From positions 4,278,001-4,342,000 of the forward strand of contig OY969786.1 of the NCBI GenBank assembly GCA_963703075.1: a stretch of DNA of 64,000 nucleotides. Reading direction: 5' to 3'. Origin of the DNA: Korobacter sp963703075 (GTDB lineage Bacteria; Acidobacteriota; Terriglobia; Terriglobales; Acidobacteriaceae). The notes beneath the pieces were generated by a model. That model saw nothing but the letters and a program-made list of their open reading frames with translations. It was not told the DNA's origin and made no database searches. This document shows positions 44,335-53,857 of this stretch, in pieces. Position 1 is the stretch's first letter. Every line of letters starts with the position of its first letter. Position numbers and translations under genes: made by a program.

Positions 44335-45770
44335 TTGTCTCGATTGTCCAGGGTTCTGCTCTGTTCTGCGCTATTGGTTGCTGTCTTCGTGAATGTTGCC
44401 GTTTCACAATCGAAGGCGAATCTTCCTTCGGCAAAGATTCCTTCGAACCACCTGGAGCAGTACTCGGATGAGGCCGTGCAGTGGATGCACGATTATCTCC
44501 GCATCAACACCTCAAATCCTCCAGGACATGAGTTGGCTGCTGCCGAATTCTTCAAGAAGGTGCCTGGACGCCGAGGGCATCGAAAATCAAGTCTTCGAAT
44601 TCACGCCGGGGCGCGCCGATATCTGGGCACGCATCAAGGGCGATGGCGACAAGCGTCCACTGATTCTCCTGAGCCACATGGATGTGGTCACCAGCGATCC
44701 CTCGCAGTGGAAGACCGATCCGTTCAGTGCCAACGTCATTGACGGCGCCATGTATGGGCGTGGCGCACAAGACATGAAGCAGGAAGGCCTCGCGCAACTC
44801 GTGGTGATGGTCATGCTCAAGCGCGAAGGAGTTAGTCTGGACCGCGACGTGATCCTGCTGGCCACGTCCGACGAAGAAGTCGACGGCATCGGCACGGATT
44901 GGATGATTGCGCACAATCGCGACCTGCTTGAAAATGCCGAGTTCCTCATTACCGAAGGCGGCGACAACCTCCTGCAGAACGGAAGGGTGACGTCGGTCAA
45001 TGTCGATGTGGCAGAGAAGTCGCCGTTTTGGCTGAAGCTGACGGCGCATGGCACTCCGGGACATGCCTCGATTCCAATGTCTGACTCGGCACCGAACCGG
45101 CTGGTGCGCGCTTTGTATCGCGTGATCAACTACCAGACGGAGCTCAAGTGTCCTGCCGGTGATCGAGGAACACTTTAAAGCGCTGGCCCCAACCCAGCAA
45201 GGTGAGCTCGCCCAGAAGTTTGCCGATATCCGTACCGCTCTGCACGATAAAGAGTTCTATGCGCGCATGTCGGCCGACCCGCAATACGCCTACCTGCTGC
45301 GCGATACCGTTTCCCTCACGCGCATGCAGGGATCGCAACAGACCAATGTCATCCCCGGCGAGGCCGTCGCGTTTCTTGATGTCCGGCTCTTGCCCGGAGA
45401 GGACTCGCATGCTTTTCTCGAACGGATGAAGAAAGTGGTGGACGATCCGAACATCACCGTGGAGCCAGAAAGTTCCGACTTCCGCAAAGCGAATGCCTCG
45501 GACGTGAATACCTCGTTGTTCCAGGTCTTCCGTGAAGTCGCAGGATCGTACTGGCCGGGCACTCCCGTGGTTCCGACCATCACCAGCGGATACACGGAGA
45601 ACCAGCGGTATCGCGAGATTGGCATCAACTGCTACGGATTCACTCCTTATGCGGCAACCAAGGAAGAGGGAGCTACCGAACACGGCAACAACGAACGGGT
45701 GCGGGTGGAGGAACTGCGTCGTGCTCCGAGGGTATTGTTTGACGTCGTGGCGACGCTGGGAGCGAGATAG
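44335..45770 (+). CDS. Secreted M20-family metallopeptidase, frame interrupted at two sites
   Basis: Three segments, each shifted +1 from the previous, together encode an M20/M28-type dizinc peptidase of 477 residues. Segment 1 (44335 to about 44562) holds the signal peptide and the start of the catalytic domain. Segment 2 (to about 45148) holds the metal motifs LLSHMDVV, MYGRGAQDMKQ, ATSDEEVDG and ITEGGD. Segment 3 holds LPGEDSHAFLERMKK and the last ligand region ATEHGNNERV. Removing one C at 44563/44564 gives KKVLDAEGIE, and removing T45149 gives LKVLPVIEEHF, both normal family sequence. The start is TTG 44335 with GGAGG four bases upstream. All ligands are intact, so sequence error is likelier than decay. 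Confidence 0.8.
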
Positions 45771-45773
45771 CGC

Positions 45774-46904
45774 TCAGTCTTCGTGCGGAGCTTCGTCGGT
45801 CATGAGCCGCTCGTAGTTGCTCTGGATGAAGTTATCCGTCATCCCGGCAATGTAGTCGCACACCACGCGCGCCAGCGAATCGATCTTTGCCTTGTCCTGG
45901 TACGAAGGCGGCAAGCTCTCGGGATGCGCCATGAAGTGTCCGAAGAGGCCGCCTACGATCAGCTCCGCATCGACCTTCTCCGCTTGCAACGCTTCGCTGA
46001 AGTAAAGATTTTTGTAGAGGAAAGCTTTCGCCTCTGCCCGCTCGCGCTCCACTGCGGGACTGAAAGCTGCGATCCGTTCGGGGTAGTTCCGTACGTCCTC
46101 GAGGGTTTGCACGCCGGAATCCTGGATCCGTTGCCTTGTGTTCTCGATCAGGTCGGTCACCAGGCGATCGAAGATGCGCTTCACGGTCTCATTGAACTTC
46201 AATTTCCTGCGCGCGGTGGGGTGTTGCGCATCTACCTCGCGATAGAAGCGCTCGAAGATCGCTAACTTTCGCAGCTCATCGACATTCAGAATGCGCGCCT
46301 CGAACCCATCATCCATGTCCGCAGTCGTGTAAGCGATTTCGTCCGTGAGGTCGATTAACTGCGCTTCCAGCGGGGGCCGCTGATCGAGCAAATACTCGCG
46401 CAGTTCCGGATGGTCTGCCGCCTTGTAGTCATGTGAGTGCTTGATGATTCCCTCGCGCACTTCGAAGGTCAAATTCAGCCCGCGAAATGCGATATAACGC
46501 AGCTCGAAATCCTCCACGATGCGCAGCGCGTGCAAGTTGTGGTCGAAATACTCGCCATGCTTTCGCATCGCGGTGTCGAGCGACTTCTCGCCGGCGTGCC
46601 CGAACGGCGGATGCCCGATGTCATGCACCAGGGCAAGCGCCTCGGTCAGATCGACATTCAACTGCAGGGCCGCGGCGATGGTCCGCGAGATCTGCTGCAC
46701 TTCGATGGTATGGGTCAAGCGATTGCGGAAGTGATCGGAATACCGGCCGGTGAAGACCTGGGTTTTGTTCTCGAGGCGGCGGAAGGCGCGCGCATGGAGC
46801 ACCCGGTCGCGGTCGCGCTGGAAGTCGTTGCGGTAGGCGTGCGGCGGCTCGGGAATTCGGCGCCCGCGTGAGTTCTCGACTTTCACCGCGTAGCCAGCAA
46901 GCAT
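45774..46904 (-). CDS. dgt: dGTP triphosphohydrolase-like HD protein
   Basis: 376 residues. The HD-domain ligands are seen in RNRLTHTIEVQQISR and ALVHDIGHPPFGHAGEKSL, and the later Asp in LIDLTDEIAYTTADMDD. The N-terminus RDFQRDRDRVLHARAFRRLENKTQVF is the family's. The enzyme splits dNTPs to the nucleoside and triphosphate and controls dNTP pools. The gene converges with the M20 peptidase gene (three-base gap) and has a terminator just upstream, belonging to the next minus-strand gene. Start ATG 46904. Confidence 0.92.
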   Translation of the reverse strand: MLAGYAVKVENSRGRRIPEPPHAYRNDFQRDRDRVLHARAFRRLENKTQVFTGRYSDHFRNRLTHTIEVQQISRTIAAALQLNVDLTEALALVHDIGHPPFGHAGEKSLDTAMRKHGEYFDHNLHALRIVEDFELRYIAFRGLNLTFEVREGIIKHSHDYKAADHPELREYLLDQRPPLEAQLIDLTDEIAYTTADMDDGFEARILNVDELRKLAIFERFYREVDAQHPTARRKLKFNETVKRIFDRLVTDLIENTRQRIQDSGVQTLEDVRNYPERIAAFSPAVERERAEAKAFLYKNLYFSEALQAEKVDAELIVGGLFGHFMAHPESLPPSYQDKAKIDSLARVVCDYIAGMTDNFIQSNYERLMTDEAPHED

Positions 46905-46946
46905 GCCGCGAGTTTACCAGCCGCGAGAGAGCTTTCCAACGTAAGC

Positions 46947-46970
46947 AAAAGGCACCGCCGCGGCGATGCC
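46947..46970 (-). terminator. Terminator of the TPR protein gene
   Basis: Minus strand stem GGCATCGC / GCGGTGCC around a GC-rich loop, followed by TTTTGC. It lies between the TPR gene stop and the dgt start. Confidence 0.55.
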
Positions 46971-46994
46971 CCTTGTGTCTCGTGCGGTCTTAAA

Positions 46995-49169
46995 TTATTC
47001 CTTGGTCGCGGGCGCCTGCGTCTGCTGGGCGAGCTTGATCTTGGCCGATTCCAGCTTCTTCTGTACCTTCGCCACGTCGTCCTGGTCCACTTCCGCCGGG
47101 ACCGAGTGGCTCCAGCCGTCAAGCGCGCGTTCCCACTGGGTGGCTGCCAGCTTCAGGCGTCCTGTCTTCTGGTAAAGGTCGCCCAGATGGTCTTGCACGG
47201 TGGGATCGCTGCCGATCTTTTCCGAAGCCTTGCGCAGGTTCTCTTCCGCCTGCTCGTAGTTGCCCATCTTGAAGTAGGCCCAGCCGAGCGAATCCAGGTA
47301 CGCGCCGTTCTGCGGATCGAGTTGCACCGCTTTGCGCAGCATCGTCAATGCCTCTTCCAGTCGCGTGCCCCGATCAGCCAGCATGTAGCCGAGGTAATTC
47401 AGCGCTCCGGCGTTCTTCGGGTCAGAGACGATGACTTTGCGGAAAGCTTCCTCCGCCTGGTCAAACTTTTTCTCGCGCTCGAAGATCGAGCCCTGCACGA
47501 AGACGACATAATCTTTTTCGTCCTGCTTGGAAGCCAACTGCAAGGCCTTAGCAATCGCCTGCTCGGCGTCGGGATAGCGTTTCAGCCGCGTGTACATTTG
47601 CGCCAGCGCGACATACACTTCGCGGTCGTCGGTCTGCTTGCCATCGAGCAGCGACTTGGTTTTCTGGATCGCGGCATCGGGATGGCCTTCGTCGGCCAAC
47701 TGAGAGGCGAGCAGTAACTGGATCTCGCGGTCATTGGGCAGCTTCTTCGCGCCCTCTTGCGCCGCCTGCGTCGCGGCCGGCCAGTCGCGCGAGTCGCGAT
47801 AGGTTTCGACCATCTCCTGGTACGCGCGCGAGGCACTCTCGTCGTTCAACGCAACCATCTTCCGAAAGGTCTCGATTGCCTGCTGTGGGTGGTTCGACTC
47901 GCGGTAGATGTTGCCTAGGCGCTCCAGGAAGATCGAGCGATTGCTCTTATCGGCGCCGGTGTACGCGGCATCCGGCTTCTCGCTCTTCTGCAAAAGCTGT
48001 TGGATCGTCTGAATGGCGTCGTCGTAGCGGCCTTCCGCCTCGTAAATCACAGCAAGGTTGTAGGGAATCTCCTGCGAGTCCTGCACCAGCGCGGAAGCTT
48101 TCTTCAGAGCGTCGAGCGCCTGGTCGAAATGGCCGCTCCGGCGGTCGATTTCGGCGATGTGCTGATAGCTTTGCGCGTCCGATGGATCGGCGTCGACGAT
48201 GACCTTGTATTGCTCGAGGGCGGCCTCGAGCTGGCCATCGCTCATCAGGTTCTGCGCCAGCCCGCGTACCGAGTCGAGATTGTCTTTATCGAGATCGACC
48301 GCTTTTCGATAGGCGTCGATGGCCTTCTTGTAATCTTTCTCTTCTTCGTAGGTGTAGCCCAACGTAGCATAAAGCTTGGCGCTGCGGTCGTCGTCGGGAA
48401 TGTTGTTGAGCACCTGCTGCGCGCGGGCCGTGTCCCCTTCTTGCGTATAGAGGTACGCGAGCATCGTCACAGCCTCTTCCGAATCCGGCTGGATCTGCAC
48501 CGCTGCCTTAAACTCTTTTTCCGCTTTCGTCAGATCGTTGCTGTAGGAATAAAGCCGCCCTAAAAGAAGGTGGTCTTCTACACTCGACGGATCCAGCTTC
48601 ACGATCTCTTCATATTGTTCGATCGCCAGCTTCTGCATCTCGCGCGACTGACTGTTCCCGCTCTGCACATCGCCCAACGACCGCAGGTAGATCCGTCCCA
48701 GCAGCCGATGCGCATCCACGTTATTCGGATCGCGCTTGAGGATGTCCTGCGCTTCCACCACCGCGTCGCGAATGCGGCCAGTGCGCCAATAAAGGTCAGC
48801 CAGTCCGGCGTTGAGATAGTCCGAAGCCGGGTCTGCCTGAATCGCCAAACGATATTCGTCAATCGCTTTGTTGGCGTACTCCGCGCGGCCGTACGTCGCG
48901 ACCATCTCTTCGTACATGTGCGCGAGGGTGTAATGGTAGTACGCGTCGGCGCGATTCGGTTTCTTGGGTGCCTGCTCCGGAGCCGCGGTCGGCTGGGCGG
49001 CATTCGGCTTGGCTGGCGTCTCTGGGCGTGGAGTGTCTTGCTTCTCCTGGGGAACGGCCTTGGGAGTGCTTTGACCCTGCACCGGCAGCGCGAGACTCGC
49101 CGTGGCTGCAAACAACAGCACGGCCATGGAGGTGGAGAAGAGTTTCGAGTTCATCAAAAAACCAGCCAT
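46995..49169 (-). CDS. Exported TPR-repeat protein
   Basis: 724 residues. The signal peptide (NSKLFSTSMAVLLFAATASLALPVQGQ) leads into a Pro/Ala-rich linker (about 35-72). Then at least 14 tetratricopeptide repeats run to about residue 700 (for example DAVVEAQDILKRDPNNVDAHRLLGRIYLR, QAEENLRKASEKIGSDPTVQDHLGDLYQK). No catalytic domain is present. Such proteins act as periplasmic scaffolds, often for outer-membrane assembly or polysaccharide export. Two starts are possible, ATG 49169 and 49154; neither has a good ribosome-binding site. Transcribed alone, 190 bp from the envelope operon. Confidence 0.85.
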   Translation of the reverse strand: MAGFLMNSKLFSTSMAVLLFAATASLALPVQGQSTPKAVPQEKQDTPRPETPAKPNAAQPTAAPEQAPKKPNRADAYYHYTLAHMYEEMVATYGRAEYANKAIDEYRLAIQADPASDYLNAGLADLYWRTGRIRDAVVEAQDILKRDPNNVDAHRLLGRIYLRSLGDVQSGNSQSREMQKLAIEQYEEIVKLDPSSVEDHLLLGRLYSYSNDLTKAEKEFKAAVQIQPDSEEAVTMLAYLYTQEGDTARAQQVLNNIPDDDRSAKLYATLGYTYEEEKDYKKAIDAYRKAVDLDKDNLDSVRGLAQNLMSDGQLEAALEQYKVIVDADPSDAQSYQHIAEIDRRSGHFDQALDALKKASALVQDSQEIPYNLAVIYEAEGRYDDAIQTIQQLLQKSEKPDAAYTGADKSNRSIFLERLGNIYRESNHPQQAIETFRKMVALNDESASRAYQEMVETYRDSRDWPAATQAAQEGAKKLPNDREIQLLLASQLADEGHPDAAIQKTKSLLDGKQTDDREVYVALAQMYTRLKRYPDAEQAIAKALQLASKQDEKDYVVFVQGSIFEREKKFDQAEEAFRKVIVSDPKNAGALNYLGYMLADRGTRLEEALTMLRKAVQLDPQNGAYLDSLGWAYFKMGNYEQAEENLRKASEKIGSDPTVQDHLGDLYQKTGRLKLAATQWERALDGWSHSVPAEVDQDDVAKVQKKLESAKIKLAQQTQAPATKE

Positions 49170-49359
49170 TCTACAACTTGGATGCCGGAGCCAGACCGGA
49201 AGGATCTTTTACCTATTTTAGCCGGATTTGGCTGGATCAGGCTCACCGCAAAAAGTACGTCTTCAGGTTCAGCAACTCGGTCGAACTTGGAACTGAAACG
49301 GGCGAAGCAGCTACTACTCGCTTCGCCCTCTTCCTTTGGACGCCACGGAACTCAAGAGG

Positions 49360-49882
49360 TTAGAAGCTGGGAACAGCCTCGATGTCGCGCACCTTCCAAC
49401 TGTTTTCAGCCGGCGTCATCAGCACCATGTAAAAAATTGTGCCCGACTGCGAGGACACCACCTTATCGCCATCCATCAGCTGTACTTCAAGGCTGGCAGT
49501 GTCTTTCAGCTGCATTGCCGAACCATCGTACGAATAGAAGACCGCTTCCACATGGTGCCCGTGATCGACGTATCGGCGTCGCAATCCATTTTTCTTCTGC
49601 TCCTCGACGGCATTGCCCAGCTTGTCGTGGGCGAAGCCGACGAACGACGCGTCCAGCAGATCGGAGCGGTTCTGATCCATCGCACCCGCAAGGTTCTGCC
49701 ACGCGGCTTTGTAGTCGCGCACCACGGCAGCTTGCGTTGTGTCTTCCAGTTGTCGTGGCTGGATGGTCCCGGCGGTGAACTGCACTTCAACGGCAGGGGC
49801 CGCAGCCCAAACGCGATGCGCCGGTCCAAGTCCCCGCAACTAGGATGGCCAGGATTGAAGACGTCAGCAGGAAGCGTCGCAT
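49360..49882 (-). CDS. Small exported protein with NTF2/IMS-like domain, frame interrupted by an apparent +1 insertion
   Basis: ATG 49882 gives a good signal peptide (MRRFLLTSSILAILVAGTWTG) but that frame stops after about 30 codons. The +1 frame continues as AAAPAVEVQFTAGTIQPRQL to the stop at 49360, so removal of one base between about 49795 and 49815 gives 173 residues. The mature part (VVRDYKAAWQNLAGAMDQ ... VQLMDGDKVVSSQSGTIFYMVLM) has the helix-then-sheet layout of NTF2-like or IMS-type domains; this is a loose match. The start shares its A with the TGA stop of the upstream gene (TGATG), which supports this start and hence the frame disruption. Confidence 0.65.
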
Positions 49883-50724
49883 CAGCGGCCTCCCCAATGG
49901 ATTTCATTCCCGATGACCACTCCGGCAGCAACGGTCAAAGTTGAGCCTGGCGTGTTCGGCAACTCGGCTTGTGCGATGCCTTTCTTGATGCGGGCATCGA
50001 CCGTGCTGCGGCCCGATGGATCGGTCTCGGTGAAGGTGACAATAGTTCCGTCCGGCACGGCGTTGCCGGCGCAATCCTTGATCGGGTCGGTGGTAACCAC
50101 GATCCCTTCTTTCGAAGGCTCGGCTTTCATGCGAATGTTGCAGGGATCGGACGCGGTCTGCTGCACCACGCGGCGTACCTGCGCATCTCCGGCGGCTGCC
50201 ACGAATTGGGCCGCTCCGCTCTTTTTGCCGGAGTCCATCCGAACGTACGCCACGCCCATTTTGCTCGTCTCATTGCGGCTCTCCGCCGGCGTGCCCGGGA
50301 CCGCGAGATCGAACTTCACCGGCGTAGGTTGGAAGACGACGTTGCTGTATTTGTCGAGTACGAAGGCCGTCCCGGCGATCACGCCTTCTTTCGCGGCGGG
50401 AACGCGTGAGGGACGCGCCAGGAAGGCGACATTTGCTGGTGCGTCCGCGACCACGTAAAAGGTCCCGCTGTTCTCGCCGGAAACCACGGTGTAGCGTCCG
50501 GCAGCCCGCAACTGATCGCCGGTGATGACCAGTTCGCCGCTGGCCTTGGCCTTAAACGCCGTGGCTGGACCGAAAACATAAGCCGTTCCATCGATTCCGG
50601 AAATGCGTAAATCCTGGCCGGCAGGCGCGGTTTTCGGCACCTGGAGACCCTGCGCCTGGGCGGCCGAGACCGCAAACCAGCACACTGCGACGAGGAGCAT
50701 CGAGAGAATGAAGTTGCGGATCAT
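49882..50724 (-). CDS. Exported Ig-like-domain protein of unknown function
   Basis: 280 residues with a signal peptide (ILSMLLVAVCWFAVSAAQA). The body is strand-rich, with two Ig-like/invasin-like units (AGRYTVVSGENSGTFYVVADAPANVAFLARPS; DPIKDCAGNAVPDGTIVTFTETDPSGRSTV). The second motif resembles bacterial Big-1 domains, found in surface or cell-wall-bound proteins. One Cys pair (about C195/C219) might form a disulfide. The ATG overlaps the upstream stop as ATGA, and its own stop overlaps the next start as TGATG. The operon context suggests an envelope role in the same process as the polytopic membrane protein. Confidence 0.72.
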   Translation of the reverse strand: MIRNFILSMLLVAVCWFAVSAAQAQGLQVPKTAPAGQDLRISGIDGTAYVFGPATAFKAKASGELVITGDQLRAAGRYTVVSGENSGTFYVVADAPANVAFLARPSRVPAAKEGVIAGTAFVLDKYSNVVFQPTPVKFDLAVPGTPAESRNETSKMGVAYVRMDSGKKSGAAQFVAAAGDAQVRRVVQQTASDPCNIRMKAEPSKEGIVVTTDPIKDCAGNAVPDGTIVTFTETDPSGRSTVDARIKKGIAQAELPNTPGSTLTVAAGVVIGNEIHWGGR

Positions 50725-51812
50725 TGGCGGTCCAGGCTGTACTGGTTCACGGTTACCCGATAGTTCTGCACGTTCTTGGCAACGTCCTGCTGCAAGCCGA
50801 CGGAGAAGGGAACCGGCGTTTGCGGCGGCAGTGCCTGATCGATGTAGCCATCTGAAACCCAGACCACTTTGCCGCTTCCGTCGTAATAGGTCGCAAGCAC
50901 GTGCGGAATGTTGACCGTCTGTCCGCTCTCGTTCAGCAGTTCACCCTTCAGCACCGGGCGTCCGCGCAGGTCCTTATCCACGTGTTCGTGCAGCACTCCA
51001 ATGACGGGATCGGCCGAAGCCGGTACCAGCATCGAGTTTGGCTGCATGCTCACTTTCTTCACCTGCGCCAGCCGCACTTTCGGGAAATCGATGCGGAAGG
51101 GAGAAATCTCTTTCGGCAGCAAAGTGTGCGACACCTTGTCGAAGCTGCTCTCTTCCCCGATAACTTCCGCATCCTTGCCCACCAGGGTTGCGTTCACGGA
51201 GACAAATGCGGGGACCGTGTCGTCGTTCACGACTTCGCCGAGGATGATGGTCGCGCCATCGCGTTCGATCGCGTTCATGCTCACGATGCGGACTCTCGGC
51301 GCCTCAACGTTCTGTGCGCCCCAGTCATCATCGCTGCCGCGGGTGATGATGTCCCAACGCAAATAGTTCACTGGAATCACTTGCGGTGGGACCTTGGCCT
51401 GTTTTTCGAGCGGCCATTCCACCTTCCAGGTGCCGTCCTGGTTGACGACCTTAAGGTCCCGGGTGTCGAAGTTGGCGCCCACGGCCGTTGCCCATTCAGT
51501 GGTCGCCCGTACCATGGCAGCGCTGTCGGTCTGGTTCAGGATGCGGGTGTCCACGCTTTGCAGGTTCGAATAAGTCCGGAGGCTGCCGTCGCGACCGCCC
51601 ATGTCGCGAATGAACGCCTGCTCCTCGGTATTGCTCGAGGCCGCAACGTACCGGTACGCGCCTTTGAAGTCGCGGCCCTTCGCATGTTCGTACAACGCCT
51701 GCACGGCGCCGTCAGGGGACTTGGCGGGGGCGAGGTCGTTGTTATGGACAGTGCCGGCAGCCACCAGGACCACCGTAAGAATCACCAGAAGGATGGGAAG
51801 AATGCGGCTCAT
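50721..51812 (-). CDS. Membrane-anchored envelope protein with FxLYD-like domain
   Basis: 363 residues. N-terminal membrane helix MSRILPILLVILTVVLVAAG, then an NTF2-like segment (AVQALYEHAKGRDFKGAYRYV, about 35-130). Two strand-rich FxLYD-like domains follow (GEVVNDDTVPAFVSVNATLVG; LKGELLNESGQTVNIPHVLATYYDGSGKVVWVS). Start ATG 51812 shares its A with the TAA stop of the upstream membrane protein gene, so the N-terminus is certain. The frame extends further upstream but overlaps that gene. The role is unknown; adjacency suggests a periplasmic partner of the polytopic protein. Confidence 0.75.
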   Translation of the reverse strand: MSRILPILLVILTVVLVAAGTVHNNDLAPAKSPDGAVQALYEHAKGRDFKGAYRYVAASSNTEEQAFIRDMGGRDGSLRTYSNLQSVDTRILNQTDSAAMVRATTEWATAVGANFDTRDLKVVNQDGTWKVEWPLEKQAKVPPQVIPVNYLRWDIITRGSDDDWGAQNVEAPRVRIVSMNAIERDGATIILGEVVNDDTVPAFVSVNATLVGKDAEVIGEESSFDKVSHTLLPKEISPFRIDFPKVRLAQVKKVSMQPNSMLVPASADPVIGVLHEHVDKDLRGRPVLKGELLNESGQTVNIPHVLATYYDGSGKVVWVSDGYIDQALPPQTPVPFSVGLQQDVAKNVQNYRVTVNQYSLDRQ

Positions 51813-53575
51813 TACTTCACCTCTTTCAACACAGCGCGATCGGCGCTGGTTGAAGCGCGTACCGCAATCGGTTCTTCCACCGTGTATCGTCGCTCCGGCA
51901 TCATGAGCACCGCGAACAACGCGAATAAGCTCACGCCCACCGGCAGAAGGCCCCACATCAGGCCTTGCCACGCCGTCGGCATAATGGAGCCGAAGTCGAT
52001 GTGCCGGGCAGGAGGCACGTCTTCCTTGGTCCAGAGTGTGACGTTGCCATTGTCGTAACTCTCCGCCTGCCGCCACCCGGCGAATGCCAGCAGCGGTTCG
52101 TAGTAACGGTCGCGCACGAAAATGTATTTCAAGCCGTACTGGTTGGCATGCTTCAGAACGGCGCGCAGCGCTTCCATGCCCGAGGCCCCGAAGTACTTCG
52201 AGTTATAAAGCTGGCCGGAACCATACTGCGTCAGCTCAGGCAGCACACGGGCCGAGTTGTAATCGCCATCGACGCTGCCCGCGCTCACCTCCCGCGAAAC
52301 CGCGGCAAACTGGTTTCCAAATCCAAGCGCGAGATAGCGGAACTTCGAATGGCCCTCGCGGTTCAGGAAAGACACCACCTGGTCGATTTTGAATGGCGAA
52401 GAAGTGATGGGGTGGAAAACGTTCCACGAAATCGCGCTGCCGAACGTTGCCACCGCTGCGATCCAAAGCACGATCACCGCACGCCGGGAATAACGATCGA
52501 TCAGTTCCTGGACCAGAATTCCTACGATCGGCAACGTCATGATCGTCGCCCAGAAGGTGAAACGCTCGAAGGTCAAAACCTCGAAAGCGCGGCCGAGCAA
52601 TACCTTACCGACCGGGGTGGTTCCACCAAGCCCAAGCAGCATGGTGAGCCACCAGCCGAAGAGCAGTGGGCGCAGACGTCGCACCGCGGCGCCACGCATC
52701 ACGATGAAAGGCAACGCCAGGATCAGGGCTCCCATCGGGATGATCCAGAAGTTGATGCCGCTGATCGGCTTAAGAATGTAGTTATCGCGGCTGCCGTGCG
52801 GAATCGGCATCTGGTTAATCGGGTTGTGGTAGAGCTGGATGATGTAGGGAAGAAGGACGAGCCCCACGCCCACCGCCATCAGCACCCCGAATACGAGGCC
52901 GCGCACGAAGACCGCAACTGCGCTACGTTCTTCTCCATCGTCATTGCGGTCCATAATGGAGAGGACAAATACCGGGATCGCGAACAAAATCGCGCCGAAC
53001 AACAAAGTGACGTGGTGGGCTGCGGCCGCCGTCAGAGCAAGCGCCAAGCCTTTGATCAGTGAAAGAAAACTGCCTCGACGGTTCCAGTGATAGAAATACG
53101 GAAGGGCGTTCAGCGTGAGTGCTGCCGCGCTGGTCGTCGGCAGCTGACCCGACTGGTAAACCAGCATTGCCAGGGACCCGAGGAACACCGACGCAATCGC
53201 GGCGTAGCTTGCCTGCACCTCGTTGACCCAGAGCCGCGCATAGCGGTAGACCCCGACCACCAGGAGAACAATTGCAATTCCCTGCACAAGCATGTACGCC
53301 ATCGTGATCCCGATCAGGTGGGAGAAGAGCGCGATCCACTGATGGGTGAGTGGCGGATAGGTCGTCTGGGAAAAGCCGCCGTACCATTTCTCATTCCATG
53401 GCGAGAACCAATGGCTGGCATAGTGCGAGGCGAAAAACATGTGCGTGTTGGCGTCGTACGACGACGCCGGCAACTGCATGAGCAGCAGCGGACCGTGAAT
53501 CGCGATCGCCAACAGCACAATCGCGGATAGCGGGATGGCACGGCTCGCGGGCAGCGCGGAAGACTTAGGCAACAA
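51812..53575 (-). CDS. Large polytopic membrane protein, PTPS-related / GT-C-like
   Basis: 587 residues with about eleven membrane helices. The first periplasmic loop carries SSYDANTHMFFASHYASHWF and WNEKWYGGFSQTTYPPLTHQW, the pattern of the 6-pyruvoyl-tetrahydropterin-synthase-related membrane family. An Asp-bearing first loop in a helix bundle like this is also how GT-C glycosyltransferases place their catalytic Asp. A soluble periplasmic domain sits at about 390-530. It could be a glycosyltransferase or polymerase of the neighbouring polysaccharide locus; this is inference. Start TTG 53575 with AGGAG nine bases upstream. First gene of a four-gene operon, divergent from the TPR-barrel gene. 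Confidence 0.78.
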   Translation of the reverse strand: MLPKSSALPASRAIPLSAIVLLAIAIHGPLLLMQLPASSYDANTHMFFASHYASHWFSPWNEKWYGGFSQTTYPPLTHQWIALFSHLIGITMAYMLVQGIAIVLLVVGVYRYARLWVNEVQASYAAIASVFLGSLAMLVYQSGQLPTTSAAALTLNALPYFYHWNRRGSFLSLIKGLALALTAAAAHHVTLLFGAILFAIPVFVLSIMDRNDDGEERSAVAVFVRGLVFGVLMAVGVGLVLLPYIIQLYHNPINQMPIPHGSRDNYILKPISGINFWIIPMGALILALPFIVMRGAAVRRLRPLLFGWWLTMLLGLGGTTPVGKVLLGRAFEVLTFERFTFWATIMTLPIVGILVQELIDRYSRRAVIVLWIAAVATFGSAISWNVFHPITSSPFKIDQVVSFLNREGHSKFRYLALGFGNQFAAVSREVSAGSVDGDYNSARVLPELTQYGSGQLYNSKYFGASGMEALRAVLKHANQYGLKYIFVRDRYYEPLLAFAGWRQAESYDNGNVTLWTKEDVPPARHIDFGSIMPTAWQGLMWGLLPVGVSLFALFAVLMMPERRYTVEEPIAVRASTSADRAVLKEVK

Positions 53576-53659
53576 TGGAACACACTCCTAGCGGAACGGC
53601 ACAGAGATCAGCAGCAGTTTGGATTCCGTTCGTACCAACTTGGTTTTCTGTTGGAACCC

Positions 53660-53803
53660 GGATGCCAACCTTTGCCAAAGTGTAACAAATAGGTACACAT
53701 AAGCAGGTTTTGGTCGATTTGTGGCATCCTTGGTTACTATCGAGTAGAAACTGCTCATACAAGCAGAGCTGACGAGCAGCAATTTAGCGTACTTTTGGCA
53801 TCC
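53660..53803. promoter_or_regulatory. Divergent control region with three TGGCATCC motifs
   Basis: The 282-bp spacer between the divergent envelope operon and the exopolysaccharide operon holds GGATGCCA (53660-53667, inverted) and TGGCATCC at 53722-53729 and 53796-53803. AAGCAG occurs at 53701, 53761 and 53805. No convincing promoter hexamers were found. A shared regulator site is plausible but unproven. Confidence 0.3.
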
Positions 53804-53857
53804 GAAGCAGTTGGTATCTTAAAAATTCTTACCGTATCAGCCTGATCGAGTGGCCCT

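Noticed and set aside
13471..49882. Programmed +1 frameshifting at proline codons as cause of the split genes
   Set aside because: In all six cases a frame-0 CCN codon lies near the shift (CCT in def, M20 twice and the helicase; CCG and CCC in the others). However, single-base removal slightly upstream gives a better family match (for example IRSGLRVIISTG in the helicase, LKVLPVIEEHF in M20), and CCN codons are common in GC-rich DNA.
50901..52058. Plus-strand open frame of 385 codons within the envelope operon
   Set aside because: Antisense to genes whose starts and stops overlap as ATGA/TAATG, strong evidence for the minus strand.
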